From the NCBI RefSeq assembly GCF_902459465.1, contig NC_047073.1, positions 4,030,001 through 4,094,000 of the forward strand: a DNA stretch of 64,000 nucleotides, read 5' to 3'. Every line of letters starts with the position of its first letter. Within the stretch, counting starts at the first letter, position 1. The notes under the pieces were generated by a model. It was not told the origin of the DNA. It was given only the letters and a program-made list of their open reading frames with translations, and searched no databases. A program made the position numbers and the translations under genes. Below, one piece after another: positions 23,301 to 33,900 of the stretch. The DNA comes from Asterias rubens (taxonomy: Eukaryota; Echinodermata; Asteroidea; Forcipulatida; Asteriidae).

Positions 23301-24394
23301 CGTCATTGCAGACTATCTCCTGTACTACCTCAATAAATACAACCACAACAGGTATGGCAGTCTAGAAACCAGACCAAACCATGTCTTTATGATTGGAGAC
23401 TATTTATCATTCATTTCAACACAATAATAATAATAATAATAAACGTAACAACAGTAACTATAAGTGCTTATATGAATTTGGGTTGGTCAAAGACAAGTTG
23501 ACTAGAGCAGGTTTTGAAACAATAACCTCGGGCCACTAAACGTCAGACCATTAAATATTGTATGCATTTTATACCATAGGTCCTTTTGGTTGGTTAGCAG
23601 TTTGCAAACCGCTAATACTATTTTCTCATCTTTATTTTGATTTCACAGATACGTTGATTTTTATGATCTGGTGGCTCCTAATGATAATATTTTGGAGGTC
23701 TTGGTCGGTGTTGCCAAGAAACTCAACAAGACCTCACGCTTCAAAACTCTGGACGGTAAGGAGAAGTAATTCTTGGCATACTCTTGAAATTTTGAGAAGA
23801 CACAACGACATGTTGTAGTACGAATTGTTAAAGGAAAGGTATACCTTTGGCATTAAAGCAACAAATTAATGTCCACAAAACCCTACTTGGTAAAGAGCAA
23901 TGGAGAGCTGTTGATAGTATAAAACATTGCTACATGTAGTAGCGGCTCCCTCTGAAGTAACGTAGTTTGAGAGAAAAGGAAATTTTCCCCAAAAATAACT
24001 TGAATCTGAAAAGAGCTTCAGGCATAAAGTACGTCTTTCTCTGGTATTTGAAAGCACACAATTTTATGCAACAAGGGTGTTTTTTCCTTCATTATTTTCT
24101 TGCAACTTTAATTACTTTATTATTGGGATACACCGATGGAGGATACTGGTCTTTGACAATATCCAAAAGTGTACCCTGCCTTTAATCCACATTCGTGTGT
24201 GGTTTTGAAAGAGCAAATTTAAATTTGAGAGAGTTTGTGAAGTCAAAATGTGTTTTGTTCTGTAACAATTTGTGTTTCTACTTTTTGGTTGGTTAGGAAC
24301 AGTTGTCATGAGGCCCAATTTACACGCAGCCTCTGCACATATGATCAAGTCATTCCGTCAAGGTCACCTTGGAACTATCACACTTGACCTTTGA
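17336..24394 (+). CDS. MTG1: Mitochondrial ribosome-associated GTPase 1
   Basis: Ten exons: 17336-17438, 17841-17905, 18576-18686, 19320-19406, 19929-20076, 21248-21309, 22367-22463, 23270-23351, 23649-23755, 24297-24394; 319 aa (human 334). This YlqF/RbgA-type GTPase acts at the inner mitochondrial membrane in large-subunit ribosome assembly. The motifs are in circularly permuted order: G4 NKKD (residues 80-83), then G1 GVPNVGKSS (151-159), G2 region PGVT (181-184), G3 DSPG (203-206). WFPSHM and CIIEVHDARIPFSGRNP also match the family. The N terminus has several Arg and Gln and no acid until residue 16, compatible with a short mitochondrial presequence. An in-frame TAG lies just upstream of the ATG, which has A at -3. 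Family A elements sit in introns 7 and 9, and the copy in intron 7 starts 7 nt after the donor. Confidence 0.96.
17439..17840. other. MTG1 intron 1
   Basis: Nothing recognisable apart from weak C-like words (GCTAAGCAC near 17670). Confidence 0.4.
18150..18290. repeat. Dispersed repeat shared with 40143-40320
   Basis: Shared words TATTGATT.CTTAG, TCAACTACTC and GTTAATCGTGC occur in the same order at both sites. Boundaries are unclear. Confidence 0.45.
18298..18483. repeat. Family G inverted-repeat element (MTG1 intron 2)
   Basis: Ends AGCCCGGTTCATACTTCCTG and CAGGAAGTGTGAATCGGGCT are near-exact inverses. The interior is unpaired. Confidence 0.75.
18717..18803 (-). repeat. Family A fragment
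   Basis: It holds only the middle block, CTTGGTAAG...TGTGAGAAAGGTTCC...GAGAAAGAAGTAATTT. Confidence 0.5.
18804..19928. other. MTG1 introns 3-4 remainder
   Basis: Apart from exon 19320-19406, nothing is recognised. Confidence 0.4.
20090..20783 (+). repeat. S1 SINE split by a family E element (MTG1 intron 5)
   Basis: The head GTGTCATGGCCGAGTGG is cut at its TTAA and resumes after the insert as TTAAGAGCATCG. The tail GAAATGCGCTATATAAG and an ATT-rich run end the copy. This gives a before-and-after view of the insertion site. Confidence 0.85.
20107..20463. repeat. Family E inverted-repeat element inserted at TTAA
   Basis: The 349-bp element at 20111-20459 begins AGCCATTGGACCCTTTCGG and ends in its exact inverse. 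TTAA flanks both sides (20107-20110 and 20460-20463), while the SINE it interrupts normally has one TTAA here. A TTAA target is typical of piggyBac-type transposition. No coding capacity. Confidence 0.9.
20790..21245. repeat. Degenerate short-period repeat (MTG1 intron 5)
   Basis: At least seven variants of TTGAGRTACTTGGTGC recur irregularly (for example near 20884, 21028, 21125 and 21145). It looks like an old, decayed tandem array. Confidence 0.5.
21375..21593 (-). repeat. Family C2 element, one-ended (MTG1 intron 6)
   Basis: It matches the reverse of 54192-54441: GGCGCTTACGGAAGCAGGGA, then GCAGTAAGCAGAGCCATGAA, then ATTGGGCCC. The opposite terminus is missing. Confidence 0.7.
21594..22366. 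other. MTG1 intron 6 remainder
   Basis: No gene. A (TGAA)n run at 22329-22345 after an A-rich stretch resembles a retroelement 3' end, but no coding sequence precedes it. Confidence 0.4.
22470..22853 (+). repeat. Family A element beginning 7 nt after the MTG1 exon 7 donor
   Basis: The donor GTAAGG at 22464 runs straight into TTAAAGACACTGGACAC. Full length, ending GTGTCCACTGCCTTTAA, with the central TTTCGAGACCTCAAATTC hairpin intact. Confidence 0.9.
23828..24185 (-). repeat. Diverged family A element (MTG1 intron 9)
   Basis: Same layout (CTTGGTAAAGAGCAATGGAGAG, GGCTCCCTCTGAAGTAACG, right end GTACCCTGCCTTTAA), but with many substitutions. This marks an older subfamily. Confidence 0.7.
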
Positions 24395-24425
24395 ACTTTC
24401 ACCTCTGGATCAGAAGGAGCTAACT

Positions 24426-24661
24426 ATGGGTGCGTTCAGTGCACCGTGGGCCAGCCCCAAGTGACCTTATCCACAAGTGGGGCTCTTGGGGCTGGCCCGA
24501 GGTGCACTGACGTCACCACGAGAAGGCCCACATGGTAATGTCTGGGTGTTTTCCTGGTTCGAGGACGAACGTGGGGTAATTGTGTGCCCACGTTCGTCCT
24601 GGAAAAAAATAAAATACGCAACATCGGGGTCGACCCAGGGAAGCTAAACGAACGCACCCAT
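24426..24661. repeat. Family L inverted-repeat element
   Basis: Ends TGGGTGCGTTCAG and CGAACGCACCCA; the interior has long GGCCAGCCCCAAG and ACGAACGTGGG arms. It starts 32 bp after the MTG1 stop codon, and the AATAAA at about 24607 inside it is the nearest candidate poly(A) signal. A second copy is at 37650. Confidence 0.75.
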
Positions 24662-24819
24662 AGACTGGTCCACATGTACAGAGGATTTGACTGCAAATCT
24701 CCATATGAAATGAGTGGAGCTAACATAGACTGGTCCACATGTAGAGGATTTGACTGCAATTCTCCATATGAAATGAGTGGAGGTACAAGGTGCTTTTGGA
24801 AGAAACATCCTCAACAGGG

Positions 24820-25232
24820 TTACCCGTGGTCAAGTGGTTAGAGCGCAGGACTGGCAATCACAAAATGTGGGTTACGAATCCAAGCTAACCACTGTATTCA
24901 CAATAATGACTATAATAAGTATTGTCGTAAATGAATTCAGATGTTAAACCAATATTTGTGTGAGAGAGATTGCCTGCTGCAAACTTGGTGTTCATATCCC
25001 CTTGTGGGAGTTTACCATAGAGTTTTATATAGAGACGCGCATGCCATTTTCACGGTGAATGTGAAATACACGTTGTGTGTGTTGTAAACATACGCTTCGC
25101 GAAGCTTTATTGTCAACTTACAAAATGGCCGCATGCACACATGCTGGGTCGCATATATATAGAGTTTACCGAGTTCCCTTTGTGGGATGATCATCTAAAC
25201 AAACAAACAAACAAACAAACAGACAAACAGTA
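24820..25232 (+). repeat. S2 SINE interrupted by a family I element
   Basis: The head CCGTGGTCAAGTGGTTAGAG and a central CTTGGTGTTCATATCCCCTT are followed by the family I insertion, then GAGTTCCCTTTGTGGGATGA and an (AAAC)n tail. The intact copy at 33354 lacks the insertion. Confidence 0.8.
25016..25161. repeat. Family I element with an 8-bp target duplication
   Basis: GAGTTTAC flanks both sides (25008-25015 and 25162-25169). It starts CATAGAGTTTTATATAG and is shorter than the copies at 48129 and 49339. Confidence 0.75.
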
Positions 25233-25518
25233 TAGAGCCTTCAGACAAGTTTGTATACAGTCGAGGACTTGTTTTATTAGTAAAAATTATATTACTTTGT
25301 CCTACTGTTAAGTGCTAGCTCTATAGTTAGTCATGGAGACAGACCACCTGTATATGTACAATTTATCAATGCAATTCAATTAGTTATTCCTACATGGGGA
25401 TAATTATTCCTGGACCGTTTCTCAAGTACCTTTTGTTTATCATTCTGTACAATTGTAGTTAAGTAGTTAAAATTAAGCATCAGAGACGTCACAAATGATG
25501 TGAATATATATTTTGTTA

Positions 25519-25700
25519 ACCCGTACACCTATGTGAATTGAGCACTGTCAACTCGGTACTTTCCCCCGGGTTCTGGGAAAAGAATCAACAGGAAAACCAC
25601 CCGAGTGGGATTCGAACCTGTGGATTTTGTTCACAGGACTCGGGGAAAGTACCGAGTATACATCGCGAAGTACACATTGGTGTAAGGGTAAAAACAAGCG
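25519..25700. repeat. S3 SINE-related fold-back pair
   Basis: An inverted and a direct S3 tail meet head to head: CCGTACACC...ACTCGGTACTTTCCCC, then ACAGGACTCGGGGAAAGTAC...CATTGGTGTAAGGG. GGGATTCGAACC lies between them. Confidence 0.65.
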
Positions 25701-25773
25701 ATATCCTTTTGGCGGAGTTCTTGTTTTTTTTGCGCCAGGGAGTGTCATGGCGCACTAGAAATGTTAAAAAAAA

Positions 25774-25804
<31 letters not shown>

Positions 25805-26097
25805 CGAAGGTGCAAACAAAACATTGATAGGATGTGTGGCATTGTTGTATTAATAGAACACTTTAACTGAACTAGGTGTATCGAAAATTGACAAACACTG
25901 ATTTATTATACCTGTAAATTTTTATTTGAAAACTACCATCCAATTTAGCTTATGGCATGACAGTCAAAATATATCCATTGCTTTTTAAGTTTTGTTATCC
26001 TTCCAAGTTTGTTTTAGTTTATCCTCAAAGTAAAATCTCTGTTTCCCGTTTACGTAATTCATTATTTTTTTGTATACCTATGGCAAGCAACTGCAGT

Positions 26098-26361
26098 TTA
26101 AAGACAGTGGACACTATTGTTAATTATCCAAAAAGACCAGTCTTCGCAGATGCTTGATTTCGTGACCTCAAATTCTAATTCTGAGGCCTCAAAAATTAAA
26201 TTAGTGGAAAATTACATCTTTCTCAAAAACTGCGTCACTTCAGAGGGAGCCGTTTCTCACAATGTTTTATACTATCAACCTCTCCCCATTACTCGTTACC
26301 AAGTAAGGTTTTATGCTAATAATTATTTTGAGTACTTAACAGTTGTGTCCACTGCCTTTAA
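26098..26361 (+). repeat. Family A element with internal deletion
   Basis: TTAAAGACAGTGGACAC to GTGTCCACTGCCTTTAA. About 110 bp next to the left end is missing. Confidence 0.8.
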
Positions 26362-26630
26362 ACCATGTTTATAATCAAATCTGCTGTGTGGATTTGTTCT
26401 TTGGGAACCAAGTTTTGCTTTTTATTCCACTGCTGCCGAGTAGATTTCAGAATTTGGAGACTAGTTAGTTCTGAAAAGAACTCTTCTGCTTTGTGGAAGG
26501 TAGGATAGCAGCCGGGACTACTTACTTTTGCTTAGTGGATTGAGTGGACTTCTCTTAATTAACTTCACTGCTGCGGAGTGAGTTCTTAATTGGTCTCAAT
26601 GTTTCAACTATCTTGCTCTGGCAAGACAAG

Positions 26631-26780
26631 GGGGTGGATTTCATCAAGAGTTAGGACTAGTCTTATCTCGAGTTAGGACCGGTTACTCGTCCTAACTTAG
26701 GACTATCCATGCAATTTGTATATCTCCTAGGACTAGTCCTAAGTTAGGACTAGTCCTAACTCTTTGTGAAATCGACCCCA
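26631..26780. repeat. Family B fold-back element
   Basis: GGGGTGGATTTCATCAAGAG at one end and TTTGTGAAATCGACCCC at the other. TTAGGACTAGTCCTAA words fill the stem. It directly abuts the next family C element. Confidence 0.85.
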
Positions 26781-27026
26781 GGGCCCAATTTTATAGAGCT
26801 GCTTAGCACAAAAATTTGCTTAGCATGAAATTTCTTCCTTGATAAAAAAAAAAGGATTACCAACCAAAATTCCATTTGTTGTATATTGCTTGTTACAGGT
26901 ATTTAGCTGTTGTTTGCTTATCCTGAATATCACTTGGAAATTTGGTTGGTATTTCTGTTTTCATCAAGGCAAAAATTTTAATGCTAAGCAAATTGTTGTG
27001 CTTAGCAGCTCTATGAAATTGGGTCC
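26781..27026. repeat. Family C inverted-repeat element
   Basis: GGGCCCAATTTTATAGAGC to GCTCTATGAAATTGGGTCC, with the GATTACCAACCAAAATTCC inner arm. Confidence 0.8.
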
Positions 27027-27816
27027 TAGTTACCAAAGAACAAAATGTACACAGCAAAGTAGATTAACACATACATAGTCTTACCACAAGCCAAATATAC
27101 ATGTACATTGATACCTCACCATGTATTGTCTTAACTGCAGTTTGTTCTAAAACAAACCGAAGAAAGTGCATGAACACCAAAGAAAGTCAATGTGTTTTTA
27201 AATTTTCAATGACACAATTGAGTCACCAAAAAACGAGGAAAATTGGCTGAAAAGTTGCTTCCCTAATTTAGGATTCCAGTTATTATTTTTCGTGATTCTA
27301 AGGAGTGTAATATCTATACTATTTTTTTCAGAAAATATTTTTTCCCCAAGAAAATTATGATTACTTGGTACTACTTTTTTATTTTTTTTTAATGAAAATA
27401 AAAACAAATTTAATTTACTTTTAAGTCCCAATTCATTTTGAATAAATATGCGTAAAAAACCAAACTGCTGATCTCCATTTTTGACAAAACGTTGATTTTC
27501 TAATTATTAGTTACTTTCTGACCAAACATGACAAAGGGCATTATTCAATTCTATACCAAGGATGGGCATTCTTGTGATTGGCTGATGGTAGTCACCTGAC
27601 ATAGAGCATCAATGTAATTGGTAATTGTAATGATTAAGATAAACAGTGTTTGGGTGTTTTTAACTTTAAACTCTTTCTTTGTTTATGCAGTCCAAACTTT
27701 AAACGAGTACACTTTCTACGACCCTAGTTCCTTACAAATATCCATGCCTTTATAAAATGTTTAAGAAAGTTATCAAAACATTGATACACTCTCAGAATGT
27801 TTGAACAAAATTTGTC
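27027..27816. other. MTG1-p85 spacer
   Basis: AT-rich with nothing recognised. T-runs occur at 27324-27400. Confidence 0.4.
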
Positions 27817-28197
27817 TTAAAGACACTGGACACTATTGGTAATTGTCAAAGACCAGTCTTCTCACTGAGTGTATCTCAAAATATGCACAAAATATCAAAC
27901 CAGTGAAAGTTTGAGCTCAACTGGTCGTCGAAGTTGTGAGATAATAATGAAAGAAAAAACACCCTTGTCGCACGAAGTTGTGTGCTTTCAGATGCTTGAT
28001 TTCGAGACCTCAAAATCTAATTCTGAGGTCTCGAAATCGAACTCATGGAAAATTACTTCTTTCTTGAAAACTACATTACTTCAGAGGGAGCTGTTTCTCA
28101 CTATGTATTATACTATCAACAGCTCTCCATTACTTCAAGTAAGGTTTTATGCTAATAGTTATTTTGAGTAATTACCAATAGTGTCCACTGCCTTTAA
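27817..28197 (+). repeat. Family A element
   Basis: TTAAAGACACTGGACAC to GTGTCCACTGCCTTTAA, full length. Confidence 0.9.
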
Positions 28198-28512
28198 AGC
28201 TTGATGTGAAACCATTGCTTATAAAATCCACAAATGTATGTATTCACAACAGCCTCAATGTATAAAATAAATAACAAGACGATTATTTATATTGTCTCAA
28301 TTTACCTTCTTGCTCTGTGGTTCAATATTTTGTTGGCGAATGAGACAATTCATAATTTTGTTTTTTAAACTGCCTTCATTTTTGTAAACAATTCTTGCAT
28401 GTGGTACATGTACTTCTCAACAGAACTTATGAAACCCCCAATGAATCGCTAAGTAAATAAGAAATTGCATAGCATTTAGCTAACATTGAGAAAGGGAAAC
28501 AACTACCCGAAA

Positions 28513-29020
28513 AAAAAGTCTGGTCATCTGCAGAATAAGTCTGCTAATCTGCAGAATTAATCTGCCGATACACAGAACTGCTGATCTGCATCATAAGTCA
28601 GCTAATCTGCATCAATGGTCTGTAAATCTGCCGAATAGGTCTGCCAGTCTGCAGAGTAAGTCTGCCAGTCTGCAGAGTAAGTCTGCCAGTCTGCAGAGTA
28701 AGTCTGCCCGTCTGCAGAGTAAGTCTGCCAGTCTGCAGAGTAAGTCTGCCAGTCTGCAGAGTAAGTCTGCCAGTCTGCAGAGTAAGTCTGCCAGTCTGCA
28801 GAGTAAGTCTGCCAGTCTGCAGAGTAAGTCTGCCAGTCTGCAGAGTAAGTCTGCCAGTCTGCAGAGTAAGTCTGCCAGTCTGCAGAAAAAGTCTGCTAGT
28901 CCGCAGAATAAGTCTGCCTGTCTGCAGTAAAAGTCTGCTTATCTGCAGAATAAGTTTGCTAGTCTGCAGAGTAAGTCTGCCGATCTGCAGAATAAGTCTG
29001 CAGCATAAGTCTGCTAATCT
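28513..29020. repeat. 21-bp tandem array (TCTGC/CTGCAG-rich)
   Basis: The core unit CTGCCAGTCTGCAGAGTAAG plus T is repeated about a dozen times nearly perfectly at 28640-28890, with decayed units on both sides. There are no unique spacers, so it is not a CRISPR array. One frame reads a seven-residue repeat, but no start codon or gene context supports coding. Confidence 0.92.
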
Positions 29021-29299
29021 GGCAAAAAACTGGTTGATCTGCAGAATATATGCAGAACATACGCAGAATCAAACACTGCAGCCACATAGGGCCCACCACC
29101 AGAACAACTAAGATCATTTTCAACATCAAAACATAAAGAAATCATAATTTTACACCTACATTTTACAAAAATAAAAAATTTCAATAAACCCTAACTCCAT
29201 TTACATCAGTTTACGGGGACTTCAAGATGGGCTGTTTTTTTGACACGCAGTCCCCATTTGCAAAAGCCGGAAACCTTTGACAAAAGGTGATGTATGTAT

Positions 29300-29445
29300 A
29301 ATGTATACTCCAATGACTCCGACCCCGACTCCAATGACCGATTGAGCCTAAATTTTCACAGGTTTGTTATTTATATATAAGTTGTGATACACGAAGTGTG
29401 GGCCTTTGGACAATACTGTTTACCGATGTTGTGCGATTGCTTTAG
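29300..29445 (-). repeat. Family E fragment
   Basis: The block CCGATTGAGCCTAAATTTTC through GATACACGAAGTGTGGGCC matches 40800-40870; both termini are missing. Confidence 0.6.
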
Positions 29446-30235
29446 CAAATGAGCAAAAATGAGTACAATACCAGTTGCACACTGCATATTTAACATGGTA
29501 TTTTTGTCAGTAACCTTACTGTGCTAAGCAAAACTGTTCAGTGCTTAGCTACCTTTTGTGATTTAATAAGCAGCTCTATGAAATAGGATCCTGATTGGCT
29601 TGTGTATCTCATTTTAACATAAATGAAAAGAATGACTAACTGTAATTACCACTGCATTTTAAGCCACAACTTGTTAACACTCTGTAGGTATATTCCCCTC
29701 TTAACTTAAAACAAAAATATTTCAATTTTAAAAACGATACGCCGCTGGTGTTCTCACCGCACTGTACCGTCTCTCATTTCCTAAAACAGACTTTGTCTCG
29801 CATAAACTGCAATATACACATAACTTTACCAAACACAGACCCCAAGCATTGCAAGAAAAATAGATTTATACAGTTTGACTATAATTTTTAGTATCATACA
29901 ATCTAAGCTTTCAAATAACAAAATATGGAATAATATACATAATGCTTGTCTTGGAATGCACAAAGGTTAGAAAAGTTAACACAAACAAAACCACAGTTTT
30001 TTTAAATGATATTTATTCTACTGATTTAGGGATGAACTATGTTTAATTTTGATTTGATTGTACTTTTAATTCGTCGGCTAAGGACTATAAGGTCATCAGT
30101 GCACTTTGTACGGATTTCATAAAATTGCTTTTGCAACTTTTTGAGCTCCTGGTAAAATGGAGTGTATTGACCAAGAGTGTTCTCCGAAGTGTCATTGTTT
30201 TGCAAAAAAGAAACATTCAGTTTCTAAGAAAGACA
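29446..30235. other. MTG1-p85 spacer, downstream of the p85 stop
   Basis: A C-like remnant (GTGCTAAGCAAAACTG...CAGCTCTATGAAAT) lies at 29521-29585. On the minus strand, the AATAAA at about 30012 is a candidate p85-type poly(A) signal. Nothing else is seen. Confidence 0.4.
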
Positions 30236-30620
30236 TTAAAGACACTGGACACCTTTGGTAATTGTCAAAGACCAGTCTTCTCACTTGGTGTATGTATCTC
30301 AACATATGTATAAAATAGCAAATCTGTAAAAATTTGGACTCAATTGGTCATCAAAGTTGCAAGAGAAAAACGGAAGAAAGAACACCCTTGTCACACAAGT
30401 TGGGTGCTTTCAGATACTTTGAATTAGAGACCTCACCTGAGGTCTTGAATTCAATTCAAATGTTTAAGTGAGAAATTTCTCCATTCTCAAAATCTACGTT
30501 ACTTCAGAGGGAGCCGTTTCTCACAAAATTTTATACTATCAACAGCTCTCCATTGCTTGTTACCAAGTAAGTTTTTGAAGCTTATTTTGAGTAATTACCA
30601 AAAGTGTCCAGTGCCTTTAA
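30236..30620 (+). repeat. Family A element
   Basis: TTAAAGACACTGGACACC to AAAGTGTCCAGTGCCTTTAA. It lies 290 bp beyond the p85 stop codon, so it may be in its 3' UTR. Confidence 0.85.
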
Positions 30621-30910
30621 CGCCCTTTTGGTTATTAAAAATATGAAATTGCAATTAACGACCATATAGCACCCAGAAATCCAATAATGGCACCAACTAC
30701 ACTGGAACGCAAGACCTCCCACAAACTAGTACAGACGTCTCGTACAATCTTCCAGTTTAGCTCGAAGACTACAAGCTGCCTGTTAATTAGTAATAAATTT
30801 CTTTAAAATTTCTCCCGACAGAAATGCACTCTTGTTCCCAAGCATTCCTTCAAAATAAGACATCCTTTCAAAATACATTTCTATAATTAATTAATAATAA
30901 ATCCTCACAG

Positions 30911-33900
30911 TTATAACAATTTCAAAGACATATCCGGCGGCGGTTGAGGCCCGTAGACTGGATAGGCTAGTGTGGTATCCAGCTCCTCGTTGTGTTGTGT
31001 TAATGGATTCTGCTGGTAGGCTAGCACCAGTTCCTTGAGGGAGCTATACAGATTGTACGGTTCCGCAAACCCATAGCCAGTCTGCGTGTGGTTGATCTTA
31101 CAGTGTCTGACTTCACCGTTTGCTTTTGCACTGCAAAACACAATAAAAAAAAGTAACATATAAACTGTTATATCCTTGTTCTTTTTTGTGTTCTCTAAGC
31201 TACTGGCAAAAGTTATTTTACTATTACAGTACTTTATTTTTGTTTAATGTACAAAGACAAATTTACTACAGCAGACTTTATAATAATAATTGTGGCTTCT
31301 TACATGTATATAGCGCACATGTCCGTCACCCAGTGACGCTCCTGGCGCTGTAACATACAGTATTTCCTGCAAGATGTGGGACTATGTTTGAATTATGAGA
31401 CCTAATTCTGATAGCACCATGTAATGCTTCACAAGGTGCTGTGGCGCAATTTGCTGCCAATCGGACCAGGAACACCGGGGCGCACACCTTCTCTTTTCGA
31501 TAAGTGCACTGGGTTCTTTTACATGCGTTACATAACACATTGGACCGACAGCTTAACGTCCCATCCGAAGGACGAAGCAATGGTTAAGTGTCTTGCTTAA
31601 GGACACAAGTGTCACGGCTGGGGATTCGAACCCACACTCTGCTTTATCAGAAACACCAGAGTTGAATTTGGTGCTCTTAACCGCTCGGCCACGTCACTTT
31701 ATCATTTCCTTTTGCAATGCAAGACACAAAGAAAATAGCAACATATTAATTGAAAACATTACTTTGTACTGTTTTCATGAAGTATGGAAATAAATATAAG
31801 TTTGAATGAATGAACATCCTTTTTCTAACATGATTAGGATAAGTAGGATTTGAAACTTTGCATGGTGGAAATACGACATTGAAATATTATGGTTTATTTA
31901 TTAACTGCACTGGCGGCCAAGCAGGCCGAAAAAGTACATTTACAAGTAAAAATAGTTCGTAAAAAAATAAAATAATAAAGATATAATATAAATATGTTGT
32001 TATTTTAAAATTAACTAATTGCAAGAACAACCCAAAAGCACATTAAAATTCTTGATTCAACACTGGTGGTCTGGTGGTGATCTTTCTCACAGACTCAATG
32101 ACAACACAACAATTGAGAGGGGGGAGGGAGGCTAATCATCTTTACTCGCACCTACGAGCTGAATTGCGAAGGACGCGGCTACAACGTGTTCGAGAAGCTA
32201 GCATGCAAGGGCACCTTTGGCTGCCAGCCACATCAACCCATTATGACCACGGAGCACAGCCAAAATCGAAAGTGTTTGATTTTGTTCCCCGAGAGAGGAA
32301 AACCAGATGGTCTGGAAAACCCTTGTGGCACAGCAGAGAACCAACGCACAACTCAACTCAGATATGGCCCCGGCTGGGAATCTAACCGAGGTCACCTTGG
32401 TGAGAGGCGAGCGCTTTACGCACAAGCCAACCATGTCACCCGAAATAAGTGTAACATAAGCAGCGAAGTGTAAAATACATGAATAGAGGGAGAGAGTCAG
32501 AAAGCGCACAGAAAAAAGGGCAAGGGGGTAACAAAGAGTTAACGAGACAAAAAGTGAGGGTTTTGGATCAGCATAAAGATTTCAGACGGATTCAGAAACG
32601 TTCCTAAGAACCAAGATGTGTTACTTACACAATAGAGCAAGCCCAGTCGATCCCTTGCCGTGTTTGCCGGATGAGGAATGTTCCCTTAGCCTTACCCCAC
32701 AGTAGGGCCTCAGCTTCAGCTCTTGTTACCGTTGGAGAGAGCCATAGACTCTCATTATGGTGAGGTAAGGAGTCTGAATCTGTCGAAGACTCACTGCAAA
32801 AAAAAAACCCCAGAGAAAATCCTTAAAATAACGACACTGATGCAGAAAGCGCTTTCAGAGGGCAGGGCTCAAATTTTGATGGGGCCAGGGGTGGATTTCA
32901 CAAAGAGTTAGGACTAGTCTTATCTCGAGTTAGGACCAGTTACTCGTCCTAACTTAGGACTATCCATGCAATTTGTATATCTCCTAGGACTAGTCCTAAG
33001 TTAGGACTAGTCCTAACTCTTTGTGAAATCTACCCCTGTCCATCAAAGCATTTACCTGAATTTATTTTATAAATTTAAACAAGAAAGAACTTTTTTCAAC
33101 TTTTCTTTCATATAACGACACTGAAGTACAAAGCGCTTTCAGAGCCAGAGCACGATTTTGGGATAAAATTTAATAAGATCGCAGCAGGGCTTGTAGCTCA
33201 AGTCGTTTACTGGACTAGATTTTATTTTACAAAGACCGGAATTTACAATCACTGGCATCGGGTGTGTGCGCAAGTGTATATTTCAGGCTTGGTACATTTT
33301 TTTATCTTTTCTTGAAACAGTGCCATGCTTTGGTGTCTTCTTTTGTGAAGATCTTCCACTGTGGTCCAGTGGTTAGACTGCAGGACTTGCAATCACAAGG
33401 TTGTGGGTTCGAATCACGATTGTTTGATTTGAGCAATGCATAATCATTGACCTTAAACCAATGATTGCATGAGAGAAATTGGCCGTTGCCAGCTTGGTGT
33501 TTATATCCCCTTGTGGGAATTTGCTGAGTTCCCGTGATGGGAAGATCGTTCAAACAAACTAGCCATTACCTGTTAAGAGTGCTACTATATAAACAAAATA
33601 ATGTTAAATGTGCACATTCAATGTTTGCTCATAAAAGTTTGTTTTTGTTTGCAATAAATGTTCAAACAATGTTGGTTTTGAAACAACTATTCTTCAGGCC
33701 TGGAATTGCAGAACGCAAGGGTCACGGAGAGCTGAACTTTTAAGTCATTTGAAGACAGTCAAACCTTTCTTTGTAACCCGTGACCTTGCTTATGCAAGAA
33801 CAAATTTCCAAGCCTGGACTTGAATTTAACTCTTGTTAGTTCACTTTTTTTTCCCTTCCAAAATGTACTTAAATGACAATAAAAGCTATGTAAAATAAAT

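Larger units (their letters stand above)
30911..32793 (-). other. p85-type gene: C-terminal SH2 (exons 32629-32793 and 30911-31130)
   Basis: The acidic lead [16 protein letters not shown] corresponds to the human DEDLPHHDEKTW. The pocket motif is KGTFLIRQ (Arg 805; FLIR instead of FLVR). [20 protein letters not shown] and [14 protein letters not shown] follow, then LAYPVYGPQ. After the SH2, a short proline-rich tail of about 13 residues precedes the TAA at 30911-30913. That is slightly longer than the human C terminus. Confidence 0.97.

Noticed and set aside
28640-28890. CRISPR-like regular array
   Set aside because: Units are contiguous without unique spacers and the host is an animal genome; it is a minisatellite.
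33355-33420. tRNA-Cys-like gene
   Set aside because: It has an intact-looking B box but an extended SINE tail identical in plan to the 24.8-kb copy, and poor acceptor pairing.
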